Shown one piece after another: positions 24,761-60,518 of a stretch of DNA of 64,000 bases. A program made the translations under genes and the position numbers. The DNA is from Himantopus leucocephalus (lineage: Eukaryota > Chordata > Aves > Charadriiformes > Recurvirostridae), in contig RSEF01000001.1 in assembly GCA_003993805.1 (NCBI GenBank), positions 149,150,248 through 149,214,247 on the forward strand, written 5' to 3'. Under the pieces are notes generated by a model. The model was not told the origin of the DNA, did not search any database, and worked only from the letters and a program-made list of their open reading frames with translations. Numbering within the stretch: position 1 is the stretch's first letter; every line of letters starts with the position of its first letter.

Positions 24761-27700
24761 GACTAATATGCCTTTGAGTGGGGGAACAATATACTTCCTC
24801 CCCGGAGCAGCATCACCTATTCCTTGCTGTCTGACTTGTCTGGCTTCTGTCCTTTTCACTCTACATAAATCACAGTGATGCAATGAGACTTATAAGCAAA
24901 GTTGTTCCTGTGTGCTAATGATGTGCTTTCCCACTTGGTGTTGTTAAATAATGCCTAGGTAAACTGTTGTATTTTTCAGCAGATAATTTATTATAAAACA
25001 CATATCAGTTTGCAATGTAGAAAAAGATGATGAATTTGTGACAAAAAAGGAAGAGGTTCTCTCTGTGAGCCTGTGTAAATAATGTCTTTCAAGGAAGGGT
25101 CTTGCCTCTGTGTACAGATCAGCGATAAGTTGGACACAATATCCTTAAATGTGACGAAGCTGTTCAGAGTTAGAGATACGGAGAAGCCTGTAGAGACGTT
25201 TGATGCTGTAGACATTGTGTTGCCACACTTATCTGGGAATAATCTGCTAGATAGGATTTTGGTGTTTTCTTTGTGATAATTGAATAACCTCCGAGTTTCT
25301 TAGGATAGCAAAATTAAACATGTAAATAAGTAATCATCTCCTGCTTTCCCCCTCATCTTTGTGATGTGATGAGTGACTCATTGCTTTTTCCTCTGGAAAG
25401 TTTTGGGGGCAAGTTGGACAAGACAGCCTCACTGAGGACCTGAGGACCACAGACAACTGTCTTTACTCCAAACTAACTGGGCAAAGACCTAAAGGTTTTA
25501 AATTTTTATTGACAGCTGATGCTGCTAGAGATTTCATACTTTCATTTTAATGCCGTTATTTTCATTTTTCATTAAGCCATTTAAATTAGGAAAGGAAGAT
25601 ATTCCATTCTACAGTTTATGGGCAGAAATCCGTATGTTAGTGTATTTAATCGGGCCTCTTAAAACCATTGAGACTGTGCAGTCCAGGCTGTATATAGTAA
25701 GGCTATAAGGAGCAGAAGTGAATAAGCCAAAAAAGCAGTCAGTCCCTACAGATGCCAGAAAAGGTGTTAATATTTTTCCCCATTCTAGCAGAAGCTCATT
25801 GGGATATGCAAAACTCATTCGTTAAGCACCGCTGCAGAGTGACAGATGCTGACATATATAATTTGACAGCTGCAAATACCAGGTACTAGAAAGTGTCATT
25901 TCCCATAAGGATAAAATAATGGGTCATTATTCCCTGACAGATTAAAAACCAAGTGCTATGAATAAATGAATCAGTAATCCTGCCTACTTTAAAAGAAAAA
26001 TGGAGCATTCTTTTTCTTCCTCCAGAAATACAGGTGATTTCCTTTGTTCTCCCCTCACCTGCGTGCATCACCGTCAATTGCCAACCCACTGACAAGGTGG
26101 AGCAAAGGAGGGAGTTGCTCACACCTTCTACTGAAGGCATTTAAGACCTTTATGTTTCCAGACGAGGGATGCTGGCTCCCTAGGTAGCCACAGCAGAAAT
26201 GGCACGTGCATTCAGCAGACAGTTCAGAGGAGACTCTTACGGCCTTTTTTGATTGCAAGAGTGTCCCAGGAGCGCAGGCTACCTGCCTGATATGAAGGGT
26301 GCAAAGACTTGCCTCTTGAGGGTTACCGTTTTGTGCTGATCGATGGGACACAACGCTGTTTCACAGCCCCCATAGGAGGGCTGCAGCTGTGACTGCGTCT
26401 TGCCTTTAGTTCTGAGCCCACATTCCTACTGCCGGGGCCACTGGCCACAGTGACCTTCCTCAGGCAGACAGGTAACAGCAGGGGACCCCTGAGATTTTGG
26501 AAGGACCACTATTAGAGATGTTTGTCCTGCTCAGGGCAGGGGGAAATCTGCCCACTGGTTGGAAGTGAAGCGCAGGAAGGGAGCAGGGATGGATGACACG
26601 CAGCAGAGCTCTGCTGGGGCAGCGCTTGCTGGGCTCGCTGGAGGAGATGTATCCCACTGGGGGCTGGAGTGATGCTCCGCCTAATGTGGTCTGACTCCCA
26701 AAACAAGCCACCGGGCACGACTCCCAATATGAATACACTTAATGCATTTAAGAGGGATCTAGCTGATATCAAATCAGTTTCAAGTACCCGTCTGTACTTA
26801 GCAGCCTTGCACCTGCAAGCGTGACTATCCTGTACCCTGTGATGAGCAGTTAAAACATGGCTACAGTGTTCTTTCCTCCCTCCTACCTGATTATCAAACC
26901 CATCCCCACAATAACATTATATTGCACTAGATGTTGTTGAGACTGAAGGCTGTTCTCCAGCTGAGGTGGTGGATATTGTCCAGTTGCAGTAACTCCATCT
27001 TTGCCGTGGAAAGGAGTACAGCAGAAGCTATGGCAGTGCCTTTGAGTCATTGGAGAAGACACCCAAAGAGAGGATACCTCCTGACATCTAGTTAAGTAGG
27101 CTCTGACACTCCTTCCAGCAGCTCTGCAAGAGCCAAGCAGCTCTTTGCTGCTTGAGAAAAGTGCTCTTTGGTGTCTTTTGGGACCATGTTTTCTTTTGCG
27201 CATTAGGTACTTTCAAAAAGAAGCATTATTTATGCATTTATTTCAGCTTCTTTAAACCCATATGCCTCAGAGATAGAGCCATTACAACTGACAAGTTTGA
27301 GCTTTTGTATAATGGAGACCCCACAGAATTTCACTCTAATTCCTGCATTAGGGACTTGCTCTTTTTTTTCATATAAGCACAATTGCTCACATACAAGACA
27401 AATAAAATAATGCCTACTGAACCTGTGTTGGTGAGGTTTTTCACAAAATACTTAAAGCTTTTCAATGAATTTTAAAATGTAGCTCCCATTAGATGCTTTG
27501 GCAAATCAAGCCATGTGGAAGATCTATTCTTTGTGTTGATTTTTAGTAAATTGTGCTTGCTACTGTCTTTGTGTGTAGCAGATTAATTAGAAGCATGATA
27601 AAAACAACTGGAAAAACAACATTGACGTTAATGGGCGGATATTCCTATATTCTTCGGGGTTCGAGACATTTTTTCGCATGTCTTCTACATCTAGCACAGT

Positions 27701-29006
27701 AGCCTTCTGGCCTGTGGCTGGGCTCCTAGGAACTATAATCGTATAAATAATAATTAGATGGAAGTTAAAAACAGCATGACTGTACTGAACAAATATGCAT
27801 AATTACAAATGTGTCTGTATCAGTGGGAGCGAAAGAAAGTGAATATACTTCAAATATTCAGATTTTAATACCTCATTACTTAGAGATCATAAACATTCAT
27901 TTAAGGGATGGATTAAAGAGAGCTCTTCCCCTTCCCCCAATCCACTTGCTGCTTCTCCTGTATTTAACAATTGATGGTGGTTCAGACATCTGCAGAGTTT
28001 GTTGAGGTTTCCCCATGTTTTATACCTAGAAGATTTTACCTTCAGGCTGCCAATCATCGGGCTGAACTGGTTAAAGGGAACATCTCTGGGTGCCTCACAC
28101 CAGTCTTTGAGAACTCAGCCTCACGCTGTCCGTGGCATAAGATGCCGGTCTTCCAACACTAGTTCTGTTTAAAGACAGCTACTTGAACTGTTGGTTGGCA
28201 GTGGGGTATATTCTCGGCTTCAAGAACATACTTTTGAAGTCTTTGAAGACAAGAAGCATTGGAAAAGTTCGCAGCTAGGAGATTACAGACAAAGCTGCAT
28301 TGAAGAGATGAAATGAGTGCTTTCTCCAGGCTCTTAAGCTCCACATGAATCAAGTCAAATATTAAAGAGCTGTTAAGTATTGTTATCAATGATTACTTAG
28401 GCAAGGCCCGAACTTCTATACATTTATAGCATATGTGGGATACATGTATCTACAGTTACATTGGTTAACTTTTAGACAAAATAGGTAAGTTTTTTTTAAA
28501 TCCTGTGTCAGAAAGAGTAGATTTAATGCATTTTTACCCCTTAAAGGGCCAAGATTTAAAAGGGGCAGGAAAAAATCAACCCAAAAAGTAAGGTTAAAAG
28601 CATTTATTGAGGGACCTGGGATGTATGCCCACATGTTATCACATTCTTCTTCTAGTTTTAGGTGTTGGTAACTGAAATTTACCTTTGGTACAGCAGATGG
28701 CTATCGTAACAATATATCTGTCTCCTTAGTATTTATTGGCAGTCTAGTTTGCTTTTGTGTGTATAAAGTAGAAAGGAGTTTCAAAGGCGGTAGCTCAGGA
28801 TGTCCGGTGCATGGAGTGCTAGTAAAGTGGTTGAGACACTGCTGGCAGCAGAAGTCTGCAAAGAAACCATCATATCGGAATGAAAACAGCTGTCTGCCAG
28901 CACCATAAACTTTAGGAAATGTTGTGGGTGATTAGTTGCTGTTCCTAATGTGTGAAAGTTGGCCTGTCTGCATGCAGGCAGAATAAACTCCCTTTTACGT
29001 CTTGCC

Positions 29007-29044
29007 ACTCATACATAGAAATCACACTCATACATAGAAATCAC
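29007..29044. repeat. Perfect 19-bp tandem duplication
   Basis: The 19-mer starting 'actcatacat' occurs twice head to tail with no mismatch and no N between copies. Confidence 0.95.
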
Positions 29045-32017
29045 AGGACATCATGGGATTGATTATAAGCCATAAAAGCCAGGAAGTTCAGTTTTAGAGT
29101 GAAAACCATGGCAATGACTGTCTCTTTCTATTTGGATGTCACTGAGTGAAAAGCTAAGGTGAAATGAAAAGGAACAGGAAACAAACCTCAAATGGAGAAT
29201 GGGACAAAACTCTAATGGGAAAAGCAACTCTGTCAGGAAGGAACACTCCCGAATATAATACAAGGCACCTGGCCTCTCTGAAACTTTGGGGTTTTTTAAG
29301 TAAACCTTAGTGGTCCTGGAACAATAGCACGAGAACAGTCCAGCAAACACACATTCTGCTGAGTGCCGCATAGGTTTTTTTCCCCCAAAGAAAGACATCC
29401 TTCCCATTTCCACCACCCCACTAGCTGGAATATTCTGGATAAACTCCACTTCAATGAAAGCAAAAAAGAATCCAGGCTGGTCGTAAAGAAGAGAATATAA
29501 AAGGGTTTTTTTGTTATGATACTATTTCTTTACATTTTTCTGGGATAAAGAATTTTGCAGGTCATTTCAAAACTGAATCAACTGTATCTGTAAACCTGGG
29601 AATTTAACATGGATTAAAATTATCCTTGTTTTGTGCTACAAGGTAGATTGAATGTTTTCTTTCTGTGAGGGATTTCTCTTGCTGAATTGATTATGAAATA
29701 GATGTGAAAACCAAGGGCAGAAGGTGGGGCTACTTAATTTTTTTCTTTTATATACCTCTGAGCCTTCTACTTTAGGCAATCATAACAAAGATAAATATTT
29801 ATATAGCACCTGCCAGTCAATGGCTTTAAAGCACTTAACACACTTTAATATATACTATTGCACAGAAATAGAAAAAATACAGTTCTAGGCTGAAAGGTAA
29901 TTTCTTGCTGATAGCAATGCTGGAAAACAGAAAGTAAACAGGGTTTAGAGCAAAGTAAACCAGAACTATTCAAACTAGGAATTGACTAGAAGAGCAAAGC
30001 TAATACTTACACTGCTGCAAAATTTGTCAGTGGGAATTTCAAAGCCTGATTTTTCTTATCTTTCATAAACAGGCTGTAAATCTTACGCCCCACTAAGTAA
30101 ACGAATGGTTTAGTACTTACTCTAACAAAGAACAAGATTTTATTCCCCCAATTTATTAAGATACAGCCTCGGAAGAAATGGTAAGATCTGAGTCTAAGTG
30201 CCCGCAAGGGGTTAAGAGGGGCTGTAGAAATGACTGATGCTTTTTGTCTAAGCAATAAAACTAAACTCTTGGGTGAGGGGACACCGCAATATTTTTGACT
30301 GCTTTTTCCTCACAAAAATGTCACAAAAAGATTTTCTTTCATTCAGCATGATCCGCTTCATTGTATTTGCAAGAAAAGTAAAGGAAATGAAGACTTTTAC
30401 TCTTGGAAATGCCATTTTTGCTTTTTAAGGCTAGTCAGCAGCCCAGTGATTTAGGAGTCATCCTCAGGAGAACACTGGAACTAGTGGATGATATCAGAGG
30501 GAACTTTAATTTATTCCGTTCTTACTGGTCAACATTGACTAAATAATTAATGGTTTGCTAGAGAAAGCTGGGGGACAGCAAAATCACAGGCCTTAGGTAA
30601 AAGTCATAGAGGTTGTTCTAGAAAGTCACTCTCATTCTGTGAAATGCATATTTAGTATTTGTGGAAAGTAGGACACCTCCGAAAGGAAGGCATGAAAGAG
30701 TCCTGCCTCCAAATGCCCTGTCTCACAGGACAGATTTATTTCATAAACATAAGCAAACTGCTAACTTTTGCATGTGTAACCTTAATTATAGCAGAATTTA
30801 ACATTTTTTTTTCTTTTAAGCCAGTTAGGAGATTTTTCTGCTTACTGGGGAGACTATTTTAAGAATCAATTTAAATATCCTAAGTGACTGCATATATATA
30901 GTACAAATATGCTAAATTTAACCTTTGAAGTAGTTCTTAGCTCTTTTGCTTCCAAAATGAAATCAACTGAATAAAAAATGCCCTGGATTAAAGAGGCATA
31001 CTCTGTATTTCGCTCTTAGGAGAGGGACACCTCAGTCCAGGGCTATAAAGGTACCTGTTTCATAATAAGCAGCTTTGGTCCCTAACAACTTCAAATGAGG
31101 TTTCCCAAAATCCCCATCACCTCTGTCAGATCCCTTAGGATCAGTAGGAATCAATGTACTCACTGCCAGCCGCGTTGATCTAAACAAGCTGGTACAGGGA
31201 GATATGTGCTATGCCACGACACCAGCCCTGGTCCAGGGGTATTCCAGGTCTGTAGGTACAACGCTTACCCTCCACTAACCTCTTCTCCACGCTTCCTTGG
31301 AGGGATGCTGCAAGCTATGAGCGTGCAGGCCGGCTAGCCCAAGCAATAAGTTGTGTTGCCTCCTGTTCTGGATCCATATCTTTCAAAGCCAGCTAGAGAT
31401 CTCTAAGTAAGTGTGCTATGGTTTGCCATGATCCCCTAAGCTTTTGGAGACAGCCTCCAGCACATGGGAGAACTTGGTCTGTCTTAGCCAAGCCAGCCTC
31501 CTGGCACCCTCCTCCCACCTTTTGGGGCTGACAAATCTGACCTGTCCCCAACCTGAGCTGGTGCTCTGGCATTGCTGAACGTCACAACCTGCTTACTCTC
31601 AGGTACGTGACCCAAGGAAGAAGCAATGCAGCACCAGAGCAGCACCTGGCTGTAAGACCCGGAGCTATGAGCAGCCACCACCTCATCTCTCAAGGGACCG
31701 CCCTGACCTTCAGGGTCAGAGCAGAGAGGAAAGCAGCCTTCGCCTTTCCTGCTGAAGCTGAGCCACAGGAACGCATGATGCTGGGCCACGGTGTGCAAAG
31801 GGAAACTCTCTAGCCTAATTGCTGTGGCTTTTACTTCAGCGGTGGGAGACTTCAGTTCTGTCTTTGTTCCCAAGCCTGGTGATAAATTGTACGTTTAAGA
31901 AAGGTAAGACACATAAGCAGAGTCAGGAGAAGCGGTGGGAATGCAGAGCTTCCTCCTCCTACTAACTGCTCCAAAATCTCTCTTCTCCCTCCTGACTTTC
32001 CCATGTTAATTTTGCTT

Positions 32018-32040
32018 GGGGGAGTGGTGGGATGGGGGGG
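32018..32040 (+). other. G-quadruplex-type tract
   Basis: GGGGG, a 6-nt loop, GGG, a 2-nt loop, then a seven-G run that can supply two more GGG runs. A second G-rich run follows at 32063-32075. About 1 kb from the assembly gap. Confidence 0.5.
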
Positions 32041-32995
32041 TGTCAGCCTCCTGAAAAGAAGCGGGCCGGGGGGGGTAGAAAGCCCTGAGCCCTCATTTTC
32101 TGCTTCCTGCTCAATGCTCTAAGCGCAACTAAGATGTGGGCCACAGCACCAGAAGCATTTCCACAAGTTCTCAGACATTTTTCACAGGAAAAAAGTGAGC
32201 AAGTGCTCTGCGACTTTGCTCAGGCGTATGATCCAGAGGGACAAGAGACTCCTGCGATCTCCAGTACAGGGAAGAGGTGAGATTTTAAGGTCTTGTCTGG
32301 TATTTTTCAGTAGCTGACATCAGCTTTTGCCTGCTTTGTGTGCAGGCTACAGTGAAACCCAGTCCTTAGCACTTAATTCTCATTATACTTTTAAAAGGGT
32401 ATTTAAGCACCTAACTTGGGGTTGTAAATTGCACAGAAGCCTAAAGGTTACATATGGTAATGCTGCCCTCCAAGGAACCTATGCTGTTTTCTAGATCTGA
32501 CCAAATGCTTTACAGGGAAGGCCTTTTACGCAATTCTCTAATGGTGTTTACGTATGTTTCAGAATTGCCATTGCAAAATAAGAGATTTCCATGCTCTAAG
32601 GGCCTCTGTGCATTCCCTACACAGACTTTGCTATGCTGGGGGAAATGCTTATGCAAATAGGAAAGATGGTAAGGAAAGTGGAGAAGAAAAATATCAGGAC
32701 AGAAGAACAAAACTGCATTTCTTCTAGCTCCATCAGCTTGGCTATATTTTCTTCCTGACAGCAACTTTGAAATGGCAAAGGAATTCCTTCTTCCAGCTCT
32801 TCCTGTGACCTAAATGCATAATTAATGAAAATGTATTGGTTACATGAAAGCCTCGCAGAAATCACCAGGAAAGCACTGCAGATTATTTTTTCCTCCTTTT
32901 GCCACTATGTTTTTACAGATGTGATACGTGGTTTAAGAAGCCAAAGCAGACAGTTGTGCTTTAGCCCTGCCAAATAGTCCAAACAAAGAAAAAGG

Positions 32996-33039
32996 TTTCT
33001 TTCTTTCTTTCCTCTTCCTTTCCCTCCCCTTTCCCTCCA
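32996..33039 (+). repeat. Polypyrimidine tract next to a gap
   Basis: About 44 bp of almost pure C/T (TTTC-type then CCCTTT-type units), 27 bp before the 100-N gap. Low-complexity sequence of this kind is a likely cause of the gap. Confidence 0.8.
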
Positions 33040-33066
33040 GAGTATCAGTATATCAAGCTAAAAAAA

Positions 33067-33166
33067 NNNNNNNNNNNNNNNNNNNNNNNNNNNNNNNNNN
33101 NNNNNNNNNNNNNNNNNNNNNNNNNNNNNNNNNNNNNNNNNNNNNNNNNNNNNNNNNNNNNNNNNN
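33067..33166. other. Assembly gap, 100 N
   Basis: Exactly 100 Ns, a conventional placeholder for a gap of unknown size. The left flank is a 44-bp polypyrimidine tract and an A run, sequence that commonly stops assembly. Confidence 0.98.
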
Positions 33167-36100
33167 TGTTTGCCATGTCCTCCAGCAGGGAGCAATATGA
33201 AATCCCATGTGCCATGAAAGGGGCCCATCCACCACAGGTGCACCGTACTTGTGTGGGATACAGTGGCTGTAAGACTATGCTTGGTGGGCATCCAGGCCAC
33301 CCCGGTGGAGAAGACTTGAAAGCAAGATCACTTTTGGAGTGGAGGAGCAGGACAGCACAGAGGAATAATGTTGCTTGTAGGAAATACATGCGGGAGGAAG
33401 GGCGTCCTAAAGGAGCAAAAAGGCACATGAATGGCAATAGGCTATTTGGTTTAGACAAAACGGGCACCTAGGCCAGGATACACGGTGCACAGCTGTAACA
33501 GGGCAGCGCTGAATTCCTCTCAACATTTTCTCTTCCATTTCCCAGCTATGCCATCAGAAGTGATGACAGGTAGGTCTAAGGCTCAGTCCCTCGTGACCAA
33601 CTACAAACTACAGGAACTATTACTACTTATTTAAGTTGCTGCACGCCTGACGTCTCCTGGCTTTTCAGTTGTGTGCATTGGGCCGTGTTAGGGCCACAGC
33701 AGTCCATGGAAGAAGCTGGAGGCCCTGAGACTCCAGCACCAGCTTCTGAAATGAGTAATTTAACTTGAACTAGGATATTGCTGATATATCAATTTTATCA
33801 ACCTTGTTCTCTGGAGCATGTCTTGAAAACTGTAATACTTCTTTTGGATAAACCATTGATTCATGTCTCATTTGCACAAAGCCATAGGGCCTTTCTACTT
33901 GCTTGGTTAGTATGTTAATCAGGATGAAGCCTATATTCTTTTCTACTACCTAAAAGTTAGCATCTGACAGAGATTTAAGGGATGTTTCACCCAATTAAAT
34001 GGGCATGATTGAACCTGCTGTTTTCAGTCCTTGAGCTTAGCTCTGAACTAAAGTGCAACTGAAAAATGTATACAGAAACTGAAATCATACAGGCTTTGCA
34101 ACATCTAGCTTTAAAGAAGTTTCATGATCATCGTAAACAGAACAACCTGGTAGGAGAATTCTTTTTTCTTCTCTTTTTAGATTTCTTTAATAAAGGATTT
34201 ATGATGCTGAAGTAAAAAACATTTCTCTCTGAAAATGAAAGAGCCAACAGTCAAGGCTGATTCTTTGAAGTCCACTGCGTGAACTTTACTAACTCGCTAC
34301 TTAATATTAGCTAACCTGTAATGGAATTAGATATCCCAAATCATTCATCAGTCTTGAGTTATCCTTGTCAGTGGGAAAAGGAAACACCAAAATCATACAG
34401 AGACATTAAGTCAAATACTTATCCAATTAATAAGATGTTCAAGAAATGTTTCCAGTACTGTAAGTCAGTTTTATTTTAAAAATAGAGTCCAAACATTGTT
34501 TTTGATAAGGTGCAACATATGTACTGTTTTCTACAATTAAAAAAAAAACAACAACAAAACCAAAGCAAAACTATATTCATAATTATAGTGTCATTCCGAC
34601 CCGGAATCAGTGGGTCTCCTGTAATTCTTGAACATTCTTTTTCTGCATCCTCAAGACATAAGAATTAATAATTAATATCACTGTGCCAGCCAAAGGGTCT
34701 GGCTAAAGTCATCCATGTTCTGTACTTTAACAATAAACTGTCTGGTACAGATTGCTTCAAGTACACATCAGAAGCTGAATGTAATTGAACACAGTTCATG
34801 CAAAACAAAGGTACAATACTGAACTTGCATCATCCAAAGACTTTTGTTCTCTCGTTTAGTTTAACATCTTCAAAATCCAGCTGCTTGAACATGAGGATTG
34901 AACAGAGGTTGCATAAAGTGAGCACTATATACTAAAGTACTTATGTAACTCTCAGATTTATCAGGCTACGTGACTATTTTGAGCTCTACAAATTCAAATA
35001 AATACTCAAGGCTGAGATCTATGCCTCTTGGAGTCTATTCAGTAACTTCTGAGACATATTTGGGAATACAGATGGAAAACAGTGACTGATAATCGGCTTG
35101 TTATGGGGAAATACATTAAATCATTACATCAGAACTGCATTTTTTGAGAAAAGCATGTTATTAATTTATATTAAGAGTGTTCCCCATTCAGCCACTTAAG
35201 CTAAAAGAACAATGAAGACTGTAGCATGGAGGAAGTTTAACAGAAAGTCTTACAGCCAGTTACTGTCTCTGGAAGTGTCTGAAGTGCTAAATTTTCTAAT
35301 TAGCAAAGTCTGTCCAGTTTCAAAACCCGTCTTGTCATTCAAGCATCACCTCAGCCTTGATAATGCCAAGCAGCTGAAGTTGGCTATGGCTATGCTTTTC
35401 CTGGAGAGCTAGATATCAGTCCCTGCTCTAAGGGGGTTTAACGTATTTTGAACAGACACTGGAACGAGGAACTTCAGTGTAATCACCTGAATAGAGTTAC
35501 ACATCCAAAGCTTTTTTCCTTGACCCCTTAAGATATTTAAACTATTCCATCTAAAGAGGAACGTGTTTGATAGAAAAGAGCTGGACCCCCATTCACCCGC
35601 CTTCTGTTTGGGGGATAGGCTCAGGGTCAACCTGCACCCACAATAAGTGCATAAATCTCAATGCCTTCTGTTGTTTCTTACAAATCATCGTGCTGGTTTT
35701 ATGGATCCTGTTCTTAAGCCCTGAGGGCTCCTCATATGCAGTCTCATAAGATGAGGCGACAAGCTATCACAGGGCCGGCTGCTGGTTTTAGCGGATCAGG
35801 TCTCTGGGTATTAATGGGAATTAGCCACAAAATTTATGCCTGTGCATAGCCACGAACTGAGTTTAAGCTGATAACCTGAGACAATACCCAAGTGAGTTTG
35901 TATTCATGGCCAGTTTAACCTTAGTTAGGTGACTGTGTCTTTTTTTCAGGAAATAACAATTTTTTCAGTGTTCATATACCATCCTGGCTCCTGTTAGCAA
36001 ATGTTGCCTTCAGTACTGTCCTTGCTTTTCAGAGTTAGCTCTGCCATGGACTACATGCTAATGAAGCATGGACTGAAATTTCTTTGGCTAACAGAGAAGG

Positions 36101-36329
36101 CTTTAGACCTCTCCTTTTCCCTGACATACATGAAGCCTTGAGTTTGATTTCAAATAGTGGATGAATTAACTTCTGAATTTTTTCCTCTTGGCTTATGAGC
36201 GAAAGCAGTATTTTGGTGTTCAAGTGGGGAGAGTACGCACACTGGCTTCCTACGTGAACATAAAGGAAGATGGAGAAAGTGTTCATCAACCATGTATGTA
36301 TTAACATTAACATCTATAAAAGTGAAAAG
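33167..36329. other. Between the gap and the probable CLCN4 3' end; no gene recognised
   Basis: AT-rich. May include a longer CLCN4 3' UTR form (AATAAA on the minus strand at 34475-34470). No MID1-like coding exon, the expected downstream neighbour in mammals, is seen. Confidence 0.6.
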
Positions 36330-38654
36330 TAGAACACAGTCCTTCAGTTTTATTGTCAGAACAAAATGGCCCTCAGAAGTCAGCCTATTTATCTTAATCC
36401 AAATCCCTTAGATTTCTAGTTTTGGGTAGGAACTGACATTGGTACTAAGCCCCTTTTGGGTTTAGTTGCGGGAATGCACTTGTTTTATTATGACATCTCT
36501 GTTCAAATGTGGGAGTCCAATGTTTATGAGCTTGGTTGTTGACTTGGCTGTTTTTTTATGAGTTTGGCTGATGATAGCTTCACAGAAAAACACAAGAAGC
36601 AACAATATTATGTTGTATTTCCTATTTTCAGAATGAAAGGGTTGCTTAGTTCTGTAGTTTACATAGTTTTAACAATATCCCTTTAATAATACATTGTACT
36701 GCAGATGTTCAGTTAACAAAAAGTAGACACTGAAATATTTATGGGCTTTGGCCAGAGCTACATATATTTATGTCAGTCTGTTGCAAACGCTATTGTTAAA
36801 TGGAGTACTTAGCAGATTAAAATTATCCCTTTGCTTCCGTTTCTTTTACTTAAACAATTTGGGCCGTACTTTTTGTGAATGCAGTGGGACACATGCCAGG
36901 AGGAAGCAGGGTCACTGGAGATAAGCGGAGGAATTCGTGACATGTAACTTTAGGCATCTAACTTAGGGTGCACCTGGTTAGTTGTCTCAGTTCAGGAACA
37001 CAGTGATCATGCACGTTGCCTACAAGTTGCATCAACAGTCTGGCTTTTGTCTGGAGCAACAGGCTCTTCTGGCATGAAAGGACTCGCATCAAGTCTGCCC
37101 AGGAAGACCATCTGGATACAATGGACTTGAGGTACCGGTATCTGTATGAATTTGAACAAAAGTACCAGAGGTCTTAGATGCTTAAATGAAGGGTCCAGAC
37201 CATCGGAGGGTCTGAAGGGGATTCAGGGCATCTAAATTAGGATGCAACCTTTAAGCTTATACTTACAAAACAAACACTGGGCAATGTGCATTATGTATTA
37301 CTGAGAGTAGAATTTGGACTTCGGTTACTGATAGCAGTATTGACTAAAGTGCTAGTATATTAACACAGACGATGTTGAGTCCGTACATCTCACACAGGAT
37401 CAGAACAAGGGTTTACGAAAATTTAGTATTTCTACCTGAGTGCTTGGAGGTCCCTACCAGGGGCTGTTAAATCTTGTGTTCTTGCTGCAAACAGATCAAT
37501 AATTAAAGCTTTGCTGTCGTTGTTTGCATCCCCAGTGGTGAGGGGATAGATTCCAGAGTCCTATGACTGGCAGATGCATAGAGTATAGATCTGCTGCAGA
37601 ATAAATGTCTGTGACTGTTAAATTAACTTCAACAATCTCTTGGCAGGTGTAAATGAATGCCAAGAAATAACAATGACCAAAAGGAACTAAATGGAGAATC
37701 AGGAATCAATGCAGAACTTCATTAGTTTGTGAAAAATGATGATGTACACTAGGGGAGACAGGTGACGGATTCAATCTCTTGTCCCTAACATCTATGAGAG
37801 CTGGATACCAGTCTCCCTTTAGTGCCTTTGAAAATTCCTCCATGGGCTTCTCTGTTTTTTCCTGTTGTCACAGCAAACCACTTAATACTAAATATTACAG
37901 TACCTGTACGCAAAATTGCATAGAGAAATAATAAGTCCATACAAGTAAGTCACATTTCAACGTTAATAAAGGGAAGCTGATTGACAGAAATGCTAAACTG
38001 TATAAAATTCAAAGGACTAAAGCAGGGAGCAGGGGACACTATGTTGTGAAGTGAGTTAAAGTGTGTTCTTGCTCCTTTAACTCCAGTCCTGATTCACTTA
38101 ACTTTTACAAAAATAAATGAAGATGACAAAATTTTTCATTTTAAAATACGATTATTTTTTCCCTCATGAAAATGGTATCATTCAGTAGCAAATAAACAGC
38201 CATGATTTCAGTAACAAAAACAACTGAAGTTACTCAGACACACTCTCTAGTTTAGAACACAAATCTTTATATCTGTTAACAGCTTATACATAAAAAGTGT
38301 CTGCTAGACTTCACACCTGCCTCATGAGTTACTGTGAACGCTGATGCATCCCACTGGGCTCCTGGCTCTTTGTCTTTAAGCACCACATCACTTACACCCA
38401 CCAACGCTCCAATTGAGCTGTTGGGAATCTCATTAAGGAAACACAGCTTGATATCTGCAGCTGCTCAGAGCTTCTAAACTGCCTTCCTCATTAAATAAGT
38501 GCCATCCTGCATCCAATCCCTCTGTCAGAGGCATATTGGGCCATTCCTCATGCACACTACATTTTCTCTTTAAACAAAATGAAACACCGAACGTAGCCTT
38601 TGTGTTAATCTAGAAGGGATTCCTTTGGGGTTACTTTCCTCTTCCTTTACCAGT
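36330..38654 (-). other. CLCN4: CLCN4 3' UTR (probable; left end uncertain)
   Basis: Sequence directly after the stop codon in the transcribed direction. No open frame is seen. The end is inferred from polyadenylation hexamers on the minus strand: AATAAA at 36489-36484 and at 36354-36349. The second is followed by a T-rich stretch that could act as the downstream element. A further AATAAA is at 34475-34470, so longer forms are possible (human CLCN4 has a UTR of several kb, from memory). Transcript data would settle the end. Confidence 0.45.
36349..36354 (-). terminator. Candidate polyadenylation signal AATAAA for CLCN4
   Basis: Plus strand reads TTTATT, so the CLCN4 strand has AATAAA, followed within about 30 nt by a T-rich element. 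Position is about 2.3 kb after the stop codon. Alternatives at 36484-36489 and 34470-34475 carry the same hexamer. The hexamer is common by chance in AT-rich DNA, so confidence is low. Confidence 0.3.

Positions 38655-60518
<21,864 letters not shown>

Larger units (their letters stand above)
18058..33066. other. Intergenic, no gene recognised
   Basis: Contains the CpG-rich patch at about 20 kb, AT-rich blocks at 19.5 and 22.3-22.5 kb that look like conserved non-coding DNA by composition, small tandem repeats and a G-rich stretch near 32 kb. Open frames up to 129 codons (31484-31873, minus) have no recognisable domain. Confidence 0.68.

Noticed and set aside
27655..27672. 'ggggttcgagac' resembling a tRNA B-box
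   Set aside because: No A-box at the right distance and no cloverleaf could be drawn on either strand.
31484..31873. 129-codon minus-strand frame
   Set aside because: GC-rich, overlapping an antisense frame, no recognisable domain.
33045..33467. 140-codon minus-strand frame
   Set aside because: It runs through the 100-N gap and shows no domain; length is inflated by the Ns.
37448..37464. 'ctaccaggggctg' resembling a CTCF core
   Set aside because: Alignment to the CTCF consensus is off in the GGC core; too weak to report.
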